A DNA stretch of 64,000 bases from an uncultured Erysipelotrichaceae bacterium. GTDB taxonomy: Bacteria; Bacillota_I; Bacilli_A; RFN20; CAG-826. Each line of letters opens with the position of its first letter. Position 1 is the first letter of the stretch. The notes beneath the pieces were generated by a model. That model was not told the origin of the DNA, ran no database searches, and worked only from the letters and a program-made list of their open reading frames with translations. Of the stretch, positions 57,846 through 64,000 are shown in pieces. The position numbers and the translations under genes were made by a program. Where the stretch lies: assembly GCA_902800905.1 (NCBI GenBank), contig CADCGC010000001.1, positions 124,001 to 188,000 on the forward strand, read 5' to 3'.

Positions 57846-58253
57846 ATGAGAAAAAGCGTTATTTGGTGGTTAACTATTATTCTTCATTCAATTACAACGT
57901 TGTTATTTGTTTTCATGCTAGGATACGCAATTTTCTTTATTAAGTATCCATTCCCAATAGCGTTTTTTTCTGTATTCCTGTTTATTCAATTGATTTTTAC
58001 AGTGTTGTTTATTTATTCATCAATACATTATTGTGAGCGTAAAAAGATGTTTCTCTTGCTTTGTGCAATTGATTTATGGTTCTATGTAATGTCTTTCGGA
58101 TTTTTTTTGATTGTCTTTATCGTTTCGTTAACAAAAGGCGTAAGCACTGACTTGTTCCATATGTTTATTGCGATTTTTGCTATTTCCCTGCCTCATGTTG
58201 TTCTAGATATATTATTAATGAAAAAGAAATCAATACGACAAGAGAATAATTAA
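57846..58253 (+). CDS. Small membrane protein, four helices, unknown
   Basis: 135 residues, about four hydrophobic helices (8-33, 38-62, 68-95, 103-125) with a Lys-rich C-terminus (LMKKKSIRQENN). No motif is recognised. It is on the opposite strand to the flanking housekeeping genes and bracketed by a 23-bp direct repeat, so it looks like an inserted unit together with YefM-YoeB. No clear ribosome-binding site before the ATG. Confidence 0.5.
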   Translation: MRKSVIWWLTIILHSITTLLFVFMLGYAIFFIKYPFPIAFFSVFLFIQLIFTVLFIYSSIHYCERKKMFLLLCAIDLWFYVMSFGFFLIVFIVSLTKGVSTDLFHMFIAIFAISLPHVVLDILLMKKKSIRQENN

Positions 58254-58264
58254 TTTATCGACTC

Positions 58265-58287
58265 CTATATTGCCGTTGTGTATATTT
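58265..58287 (+). repeat. 23-bp direct repeat, right copy
   Basis: Second copy of the repeat at 57695-57717, just after the membrane-protein stop codon and 83 bp before the yefM start. Confidence 0.75.
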
Positions 58288-58321
58288 ACATAAACTAGTC
58301 CAATATCGCGTACTATTGTAC

Positions 58322-58349
58322 TTGATTACGTACACATATCGTGTATAAT
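58322..58349 (+). promoter_or_regulatory. yefM-yoeB promoter with operator-like sites
   Basis: TTGATT (58322-58327), a 16-bp spacer and TATAAT (58344-58349). TTGTAC, CGTACAC and GTGTAT elements within 40 bp resemble the TGTACA-type half-sites bound by YefM. Confidence 0.65.
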
Positions 58350-58369
58350 ATAACTAGGAGGAAATACTA

Positions 58370-58621
58370 ATGGCAGTAACAAATATTTCTGTTTTGAGAA
58401 AAAATCTCTTTAGTTCTATTGATAATGTCATTGAGTACAATGACTCTATCACTGTGAGCACCAAAAATGGAAACGCAGTTATTATCTCTGAAGCCGAATA
58501 TAACGCTATGCTAGAAACTATTTATTTAGTTTCTCAAAAAGGTCTTGTTGAAAAAATCAAAGAGGGCGAAAAAGAAGATATTTCTAAAATGTCTACATAT
58601 AATCCAAACGAAGACTGGTAA
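58370..58621 (+). CDS. yefM: YefM/Phd family antitoxin
   Basis: 83 residues: VTNISVLRKNLFSSIDNVIE is the DNA-binding N-terminus, ITVSTKNGNAVIISEAEYNAMLETIYL the Phd/YefM core, and DISKMSTYNPNEDW the toxin-binding tail. A clean AGGAGG lies upstream. Followed after 2 bp by the YoeB gene. The complex represses its own promoter. Confidence 0.93.
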   Translation: MAVTNISVLRKNLFSSIDNVIEYNDSITVSTKNGNAVIISEAEYNAMLETIYLVSQKGLVEKIKEGEKEDISKMSTYNPNEDW

Positions 58622-58623
58622 TT

Positions 58624-58890
58624 ATGTGGACCATCAAGTTCACAAAAAACGCTGAAAAAGACAAAAAATTAGTCAAAAGCGCTGGATTAGAAGACAAGGT
58701 AAAGAAACTATTAAATCTTATCGCTCAAAATCCTTTTCAAAATCCACCAAGTTATGAAAAGCTTGTTGGCGATTTACAAGGCTATTATTCTAGAAGAATC
58801 AATCTTCAACATAGATTGGTTTATAAGGTTCATGAAGATATTAACACAATCGTTATTCATTCCATGTGGTCGCACTACGGAGATAACTAA
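58624..58890 (+). CDS. yoeB: YoeB family mRNA interferase toxin
   Basis: 88 residues: MWTIKFTKNAEKDKKLVKSA start, PPSYEKLVGDLQGYYSRRIN, LQHRLVYKVHE and the C-terminal SMWSHYGDN. The catalytic Glu, Arg and His-Tyr residues of YoeB are all present, so it should be active. It cleaves mRNA at the ribosome. Ends at a strong terminator. Confidence 0.95.
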   Translation: MWTIKFTKNAEKDKKLVKSAGLEDKVKKLLNLIAQNPFQNPPSYEKLVGDLQGYYSRRINLQHRLVYKVHEDINTIVIHSMWSHYGDN

Positions 58891-58926
58891 GAAAAATCCA
58901 AGGTTATTAAGGCCTTGGTTTTTCTT
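58889..58926. terminator. Bidirectional terminator after yoeB
   Basis: CCAAGG (58898-58903) pairs with CCTTGG (58913-58918), flanked by AAGAAAAAT and TTTTTCTT. It overlaps the yoeB stop and also serves the convergent yebC gene. Confidence 0.85.
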
Positions 58927-58975
58927 ATAAAAAGAGGAATAGTTCCCTATTCCCCTATTATTAATAATAGTCTAA

Positions 58976-59683
58976 TTATAACTTAACGTTATGGTAGACG
59001 TTTTGAACGTCTTCAAGTTCATCAAGCATATCAAGAAGTTCTTCAAATTTTCTCTTATCTTCTGGATCATCTAATGTGATTGGATCATTTGGAAGATAAG
59101 TAATTTCAGCGGTTTCAAATTCTGTAATGCCCATACCCGCTAAAATTTCTCTAGCTTGAGCGAACGCTGCTGGTTCAACAAGAACTTCGATGATTCCATC
59201 TTCTTCAGTGACTTCTCTAACATCAACATCACTTAAGATTAATGTTTCTTCTACTTCGTCTCTATTGTTACCAGCGAAATCAAAGACACCGGTTTGAGTG
59301 AAATTGAAGATAACAGAACCCATATGTCCACCTTTTTTGGTAACAGTTGTTCTAACAGAAACTAACGCTCTATTGGTGTTATCAGTTAAGGTATCGATAA
59401 TCAAAAGGCTTCCACCAGGACCAAAGAATTCATATTGTCCTTCTTCGTAGCTTTCAGCAGAACCACCCTTTGCTTTTTGAATAGCTCTTTCAATAACATC
59501 TTTAGTAACGTGCTGTCCTTTCCATTTTTCAATCGCGGAACGTAACGCTAAGTTACTTTCTGGATCTGGGACTCCACTTTTAGCAGCCATATAAATTTCT
59601 TTACTGGCTCTCATAAATAATGCACTTCTTGCAGCGGCAGTAGCTGCCATAGCTTTTGCTCTAACTTCGTGTGCTCTTCCCAT
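58976..59683 (-). CDS. yebC: YebC/PmpR/TACO1 family protein
   Basis: 235 residues, normal length. MGRAHEVRAKAMAATAAARS at the start differs from the more common MAGHSKW opening and matches the second subgroup seen in Firmicutes. NLALRSAIEKWKGQHVTKDVIERAIQKAKGG, YEFFGPGGSLLIIDTLTDNTNR and FEELLDMLDELEDVQNVYHN are conserved family blocks. Family members act as regulators or help translate proline-rich stretches. It lies between truA and the yefM-yoeB insertion. Confidence 0.92.
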   Translation of the reverse strand: MGRAHEVRAKAMAATAAARSALFMRASKEIYMAAKSGVPDPESNLALRSAIEKWKGQHVTKDVIERAIQKAKGGSAESYEEGQYEFFGPGGSLLIIDTLTDNTNRALVSVRTTVTKKGGHMGSVIFNFTQTGVFDFAGNNRDEVEETLILSDVDVREVTEEDGIIEVLVEPAAFAQAREILAGMGITEFETAEITYLPNDPITLDDPEDKRKFEELLDMLDELEDVQNVYHNVKL

Positions 59684-59794
59684 TAATAAACACCTTCTTT
59701 TTTCTATTTTTGCGTAAAAATAATATCACAACACTAATTCTAATAAAATATTTTGTTTCTCGCTCGCGCGTAAATTATATAAAAGGATTAAGGC

Positions 59795-60532
59795 TTAATA
59801 TTCAACATCAATCAAAGTTAATCCGTTTGCAGGAGCCTTATGAGAAACAATTTCTCTAGGTGAATTTTCATCAAGAAGAGAATCCACTAACTCAGGAGAT
59901 AAATCTTTTTCCACAATATGTAACGCTGTTCCAACAATGAAACGAATCATATATCTCATAAATCCATTACCTTTTAAAAGAATATAAATTAATCCAGCGG
60001 ATTCGCTTACTGTAATAGAGTAGATTTCTCTAACAAAATTATCTTTATCCTCTTCCTTAGAAGTGAAATTTTTAAAGTTGTGATTTCCTTCAAAGTGGGT
60101 TAGTACTTTTTTTAATTTTTCTATATCAATCTTCTCAGGATGTAGATAGACAGTTTCATATAAAAACGGATCTTTTGCTTCTTGAAGAATGCAGTATGAA
60201 TAGGTCTTACTTATAGCAGAATATCGGCTATGAAAATCGTTTTCCACTTCTTCAATATCATCAATTTTAATATCAGGCGGAAGCATTTGATTTATTGAAT
60301 ATAAAAGACGATCAATATCGATTTCTTGATCAGGAATATCGAAGTGAAATTTCTGGCCAAAAGCATGCACTCCAGCGTCAGTTCTACCCGCTCCATAAAT
60401 GGTAATTGGAGTGTTACCAAAGAACTTAGAAAGCTCTCTTTCAATAACCTCTTGAACACTTAAAACATTAGGCTGTTTTTGCCACCCCGCATAATTCGTT
60501 CCTTTATAATAACAACTTGCAAATAGTCTCAT
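59795..60532 (-). CDS. truA: tRNA pseudouridine(38-40) synthase
   Basis: 245 residues. Catalytic Asp in YGAGRTDAGVHAFGQKFHFD near residue 52, preceded by YKGTNYAGWQKQPN. SRYSAISKTYSYCI and FLRYMIRFIVGTALHI-like GFMRYMIRFIVG complete the family pattern. It modifies the anticodon stem-loop at positions 38-40. Lies 9 bp after ecfT, as in many Bacilli operons. Confidence 0.96.
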   Translation of the reverse strand: MRLFASCYYKGTNYAGWQKQPNVLSVQEVIERELSKFFGNTPITIYGAGRTDAGVHAFGQKFHFDIPDQEIDIDRLLYSINQMLPPDIKIDDIEEVENDFHSRYSAISKTYSYCILQEAKDPFLYETVYLHPEKIDIEKLKKVLTHFEGNHNFKNFTSKEEDKDNFVREIYSITVSESAGLIYILLKGNGFMRYMIRFIVGTALHIVEKDLSPELVDSLLDENSPREIVSHKAPANGLTLIDVEY

Positions 60533-60541
60533 AATTCTCCA

Positions 60542-61426
60542 TTAAAATAGGGGTTTTGTCCCGAAAATCCAAAATATAAAATCAATTTCCATAAAATTCG
60601 CATCCATGATTTTGAGTGCGAGTACTCCACCAAAAACCATTAACATAAATAGTAACGCTACTAGGTCTAGCCAGCCAAATCTTAGAATACGATATCTACT
60701 TCTTTTGGCGTATGGATCATAGCCTCTAGCTTCCATGGCGTTACTTAGTTCTTCACTACGAGAAATAGAGGACACAAATAAAGGAATGATTAAAGAAGTT
60801 AAAGCACCAATTCTTTTAAAGATCCCGCCTCTATTAAAGTCAACACCTCTACTCGCTTGAGCTTTCATAATACGATTGGTTTCATCTAATAAAGTTGGAA
60901 TGAATCTTAAAGCGATACTTAAAGTCATAGCGACGATATGAGACGGGATTTTAACTAACTTTAGCGGAGTTAGATACCATTCAATTGCATAGGTTAAATC
61001 CATAGGCTTAGTGGTCGCTGTTAAAATCATTGTTATCATAATCATCATAATTATTCTAAGAATAATGTATCCACTTTGATAGAAAGCGTCATAATTAACT
61101 CCATAAGTCCCAATATAAAAGGCAATATGATCAGGATTATAGTTTGGATTAGGAATAAAAATATAGATGATTAATAAGAATAGTATTAATACCCACATTC
61201 CTCCTAAACTCTTAAACAATTGGAGGAAGTTAACTCTAGAAACAATCATCGCTAGAATAAGGATTAATAGTAACGCTCCTGTGATGATTAACGCGCTTGA
61301 CCAAGTATTCACTCTAAGGAAGATGGCAACAATGAAAAGAATCATCAAGAAGATTTTATTTCTTGGATCTAACTTATGTGTAATCGTATTAAATGGAGCG
61401 TATCTACCAAATGTTAAATCGTTCAT
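60542..61426 (-). CDS. ecfT: Energy-coupling factor transporter transmembrane protein EcfT
   Basis: 294 residues with six or so hydrophobic helices. GRYAPFNTITHKLDPRNKIF at the start, and the two coupling motifs MKAQASRGVDFNRGG and NAMEARGYDPYAKRSRY (both AxRG type) that contact the ATPases. It couples EcfA1/EcfA2 to vitamin-binding S components, none of which is in the window. Overlaps ecfA2 by 4 bp. Confidence 0.95.
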   Translation of the reverse strand: MNDLTFGRYAPFNTITHKLDPRNKIFLMILFIVAIFLRVNTWSSALIITGALLLILILAMIVSRVNFLQLFKSLGGMWVLILFLLIIYIFIPNPNYNPDHIAFYIGTYGVNYDAFYQSGYIILRIIMMIMITMILTATTKPMDLTYAIEWYLTPLKLVKIPSHIVAMTLSIALRFIPTLLDETNRIMKAQASRGVDFNRGGIFKRIGALTSLIIPLFVSSISRSEELSNAMEARGYDPYAKRSRYRILRFGWLDLVALLFMLMVFGGVLALKIMDANFMEIDFIFWIFGTKPLF

Positions 61427-62271
61427 TTGTGACGCTCCTTTAATTGGACAAATAAATCATCAATATTACGAATTGTTTTTAAATCAATATCTAATCCTTT
61501 TTCTTTTAACATTTTTGAGAATGTAAAAAGCTTAGGAATTTCAATAGAGTAATTCGATACATCTCCATCAAATAAATCGGCAGGCACTCCATCAAACGCA
61601 ATCTTGCTATCATTAATTACCACAACGTGGTCTGCGTATTTCATAACGATATCCATATCATGTGTAACTAAAATGATGGTCTTACCATTTTTATTTAATT
61701 CAACAATTAAATCTAAAATAATTTTGCTTCCAACTGGATCAAGTCCGGCAGTTGGTTCATCTAACACTAAAACTTCTGGATCAATGGCGATAATACCAGC
61801 AATTGCCACTCTTCTTTTTTCCCCTCCAGATAATTCAAAAGGAGATCTCTTATAGAACGATTCATCCAAACCAACTTTTTTAAGTGCCTCATGTGCTTTT
61901 TCAATGGCCTCTTCTTGTTTATAACCATAATTTTTTAAGCCAAAGGCAACATCTTTTTCTACTGTTTCTTCAAATAACTGATATTCAGGAAATTGGAAAA
62001 CAATAGAGACATATTTTCTTAATTCTTTAATTCTCTTATTCTTTCTCGCTTTACTAGTAACTTTAAATTCTCCGATTGTGACTTCGCCACTATCAGGAGT
62101 TAGTAAACCATTTAATGTTTGAATTAATGTTGATTTCCCACTACCCGTATGGCCAACAATCGCTGTAATTTTCTTTTCAGGTATTTCTAAAGACACATTA
62201 TCTAACGCTTTAACTTCGTTAGGTGTTTTCTTTAAATAGACATAGGAAAGATTCTCTATTTTGATTGACAT
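61423..62271 (-). CDS. ecfA2: ECF transporter ATP-binding protein EcfA2
   Basis: 282 residues. Walker A GHTGSGKSTLIQ, Q-loop FQFPEYQLFEETVEKDVAFG typical of EcfA2, signature LSGGEKRRVAIAG, Walker B VLVLDEPTAGLDP and switch His in VTHDMD. ATPase subunit of the shared group II ECF module for vitamins and metals. Overlaps ecfA1 by 16 bp. Confidence 0.95.
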   Translation of the reverse strand: MSIKIENLSYVYLKKTPNEVKALDNVSLEIPEKKITAIVGHTGSGKSTLIQTLNGLLTPDSGEVTIGEFKVTSKARKNKRIKELRKYVSIVFQFPEYQLFEETVEKDVAFGLKNYGYKQEEAIEKAHEALKKVGLDESFYKRSPFELSGGEKRRVAIAGIIAIDPEVLVLDEPTAGLDPVGSKIILDLIVELNKNGKTIILVTHDMDIVMKYADHVVVINDSKIAFDGVPADLFDGDVSNYSIEIPKLFTFSKMLKEKGLDIDLKTIRNIDDLFVQLKERHK

Positions 62272-63077
62272 AGAAGCTCTCCTATCTCTTCTAAAGAAGT
62301 GTTCTCGTTAACATTTAAGCCGAGTTCTTTACACTTTTGTCTCAATAAAACATCAAAAGGAATATTCAAATTGTATTTTCTAATGACATCGATATTTTTA
62401 AATAATTCACTTGGAGAACATGATAAAACAATCTCTCCTTCGTGGAGAAGAATAATCCTGTCGCTTAAATATGCTTCTTCAATATCATGGGTAATAGAAA
62501 TGATGGTGAGTTTTGGATTTTCCTCTCTCATCTTTTGGACAAGATTAAGAATCTCGCTCTTGCCATTTGGATCAAGCATGCTTGTTGCTTCATCCAATAT
62601 CAAGATTTCTGGCCTTCTTATCAAAGCATCAGCGATTGCCACTCTTTGTTTTTGTCCACCAGAAAGATAAGAAGGCTCTTTAGTGAGGTAATCAATCATT
62701 CCAACTTTCTTTGAATATTCCTTCACTAAAGATTCCATCTCTTCGTGTGGTACATTATCGTTCTCTAAAGAGAACGCGATATCGTCTTCAACGGTTGCGC
62801 CAATAAATTGGTTATCTGGATTTTGAAAAACAATCGCTACTATTTTTCTGATTGCGGATAGATTAGCTTGATTCAAATCTAATCCGTTAATAGAAATAGA
62901 ACCATCTTTCTTCTCTAATAAGCCAATCAATAGTTTGCATAATGTTGACTTTCCACATCCATTATGACCAACGATAGAGACATATTCTCCCTCGTTAATA
63001 GAGAAACTAATGTTCTTTAATACTAATTCGTTATCAGTGTATGAATAATTTAAATTATTAACTTCAACGCTTTTCAC
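62256..63077 (-). CDS. ecfA1: ECF transporter ATP-binding protein EcfA1
   Basis: 273 residues. Walker A GHNGCGKSTLCK, Q-loop FQNPDNQFIGATVEDDIAF typical of EcfA1, signature LSGGQKQRVAIADAL, Walker B ILILDEATSMLDP and ITHDIEEA. Note Glu-Ala-Thr-Ser after the Walker B Asp, the usual EcfA1 form. First gene of the ECF block, 26 bp after the sigma-factor gene. Confidence 0.95.
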   Translation of the reverse strand: MKSVEVNNLNYSYTDNELVLKNISFSINEGEYVSIVGHNGCGKSTLCKLLIGLLEKKDGSISINGLDLNQANLSAIRKIVAIVFQNPDNQFIGATVEDDIAFSLENDNVPHEEMESLVKEYSKKVGMIDYLTKEPSYLSGGQKQRVAIADALIRRPEILILDEATSMLDPNGKSEILNLVQKMREENPKLTIISITHDIEEAYLSDRIILLHEGEIVLSCSPSELFKNIDVIRKYNLNIPFDVLLRQKCKELGLNVNENTSLEEIGELLCQSK

Positions 63078-63103
63078 GACGAATATTATACACGATATTT
63101 TGG

Positions 63104-63700
63104 TTAAACATCAGTTTTACACAAAATATATTTAATTTTCTTTCGTGTTTTCTCTATTCTCCCCCATACTGTGTAGTATTTAATGTTATATAACTTCGCT
63201 ATATCACTATAAGAAAGCAAGTCAAAATAACACAGGCGAAACATATCCGCATCCATTTGTTTGATTCCATATTTGTCATGATTAGACAATATGTTTACAA
63301 TCATTTCGATTTGTAGTTCGTTAGTGATTGAATTTACAACATCATCTCCACTTGAAACAACGCACTCAAACGGATCAAAATCAGACTCGCCTCGCCCAAT
63401 AAAAATCTCATCAGTTGCAAAGCCAACAGATAATTCTTTTATTAAATCTACCATTTCTTGTCTAGCGATGATTTGCCAATAACTAAAAAATCCGCCTTTG
63501 AAAGAGTAACTTTCTAGAGCGGATAATAAAGCCTGCAATCCAACCTGAACCAAATCAGAGAATGTCGCTAATGATTTGTGTTTATTCTCATTCAAGAAAG
63601 CAGCAGCCTCTTTTCTAGAATAACGTTCAAATCTTTTAATTAATTCGTCGGTAGCCTCAATATTATTTTGCCTATGAAGCACTACCAAATCTTCATGCAA
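63104..63700 (-). CDS. RNA polymerase sigma-70 family factor, SigH-like
   Basis: About 198 residues. Region 2 is FSDLVQVGLQALLSALESYSFKGGFFSYW with IIARQEMVDLIKE. A variable linker follows, and region 4 is LLSYSDIAKLYNIKYYTVWGRIEKTRKKI, an HTH. The length and spacing suit a SigH/Spo0H-type or other small alternative sigma. The start is unclear: the best candidate is TTG at 63700 (LHEDLVVLHRQN), with no ribosome-binding site, and the frame stays open further upstream into the terminator without an ATG. Confidence 0.75.
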   Translation of the reverse strand: MHEDLVVLHRQNNIEATDELIKRFERYSRKEAAAFLNENKHKSLATFSDLVQVGLQALLSALESYSFKGGFFSYWQIIARQEMVDLIKELSVGFATDEIFIGRGESDFDPFECVVSSGDDVVNSITNELQIEMIVNILSNHDKYGIKQMDADMFRLCYFDLLSYSDIAKLYNIKYYTVWGRIEKTRKKIKYILCKTDV

Positions 63701-63724
63701 TAGTTTTTTTAAGTTTTCGATAAA

Positions 63725-63757
63725 TAAAAATCTCCAAAAAAAATAATTGGAGGATTT
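63725..63757 (-). terminator. Rho-independent terminator after the rRNA methyltransferase gene
   Basis: AATCCTCCAA (minus strand, from 63756) pairs with TTGGAGATT (to 63729) with a one-base bulge, followed by TTTATTTA. It lies between the methyltransferase stop and the sigma-factor frame. Confidence 0.65.
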
Positions 63758-63782
63758 CTGTTATTAACGTTGGAACAGTTGA

Positions 63783-64000
63783 TTAACTTCTAATTCTAGA
63801 GAGCAATATTCCTGCAGCGACAGATGCGTTAAGTGAATTGACATGTCCATATTGAGGAATCTTAACAACATAATCAGAATTTTTAATTACTAATGATGAA
63901 ACTCCTTTTCCTTCACTTCCAATTACTAAGGCGACCGGAAAGTCGTAAGTAATCTTTGAATAATCGATTGTTGCACTTCCATCCGTGGAAACAACCCAGA
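63783..64000 (-). CDS. TrmH/SpoU family rRNA methyltransferase, C-terminal part (cut by window edge)
   Basis: About 72 residues before TAA at 63783. ALVIGSEGKGVSSLVIKNSD is SpoU motif 2 and IPQYGHVNSLNASVAAGILL is motif 3, forming the trefoil-knot SAM site. This most resembles RlmB (23S rRNA G2251 ribose methylation), a common neighbour of such small sigma factors in Firmicutes. The N-terminus is outside the window. Confidence 0.88.
   Translation of the reverse strand, partial: WVVSTDGSATIDYSKITYDFPVALVIGSEGKGVSSLVIKNSDYVVKIPQYGHVNSLNASVAAGILLSRIRS

Overview
The window is AT-rich Gram-positive DNA. Ribosome-binding sites of the GGAGG type and TTGaca/TATAAT-like promoters recur. The ecfA1-ecfA2-ecfT-truA / rplM-rpsI neighbourhood is typical of Bacilli. 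Several genes end in TGA (for example the aspartate aminotransferase and the Wzy-Wzx fusion) and Trp is written TGG, so the standard bacterial code applies rather than the mycoplasma code. My best guess is an uncultured gut- or rumen-type member of Bacilli near the Erysipelotrichales/RF39 lineages. That assignment is inference from gene content only.

Layout. (1) 0-10 kb: housekeeping metabolism. It holds a partial recX, a flippase-like membrane protein, the gdhA-DUF1015-serC-serA operon (glutamate and serine synthesis), and a fused cytidylyltransferase/CobD-like aminotransferase-fold enzyme that could use phosphoserine. (2) 10-18.7 kb: a small repair/hydrolase operon, then toxin-antitoxin-like genes: an AbiE pair, an orphan RelB/DinJ antitoxin, a DUF234 ATPase bracketed by a 42-bp direct repeat, and an RHH-nucleotidyltransferase. 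These are followed by an overlapping pair made of a PEP-carboxykinase-like protein and a class Ic aspartate aminotransferase. (3) 18.8-34.3 kb: a dense defence island. It contains two separate AAA-ATPase + TOPRIM-like modules (AbiL/RloAB/PARIS-like in general architecture), an HNH nuclease, a TOTE-type primase-helicase, a second AbiE pair, a DUF2075 helicase-TIR fusion, and a GHKL ATPase with a nuclease-like C-terminus. The island is followed at 34.5 kb by a broken second copy of the 3' end of the PEPCK-like gene that lies just before it.

(4) 35-53.6 kb: one long minus-strand capsule/exopolysaccharide locus read from 53.5 kb leftwards. The order is initiating phosphoglycosyl transferase, fused Wzy polymerase-Wzx flippase, a Big_2-domain membrane protein, glycosyltransferases, a glucuronyl C5-epimerase-like enzyme, an alpha-1,2-type fucosyltransferase, Gmd, Fcl, ManC, Fkp, Ugd and a UDP-glucuronate 4-epimerase. 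It encodes both de novo and salvage routes to GDP-fucose plus a uronic acid branch, so the predicted polymer carries fucose and glucuronate-derived sugars (inference). (5) 53.6-56 kb: a tiny zinc-ribbon ORF, a tocopherol-cyclase-like protein, two strong structured inverted repeats, and a MntA-HepT toxin-antitoxin pair. (6) 56-64 kb: a four-tRNA cluster (Leu, Thr, Val, Ile), rplM-rpsI, an inserted plus-strand cassette (small membrane protein, YefM-YoeB), yebC, truA, the ECF transporter energizing genes, a sigma factor and the 3' end of a SpoU/TrmH rRNA methyltransferase.

No rRNA, CRISPR array, transposase, integrase or prophage structural gene was recognised. All functional calls are from motifs read by eye. 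No database search was possible.
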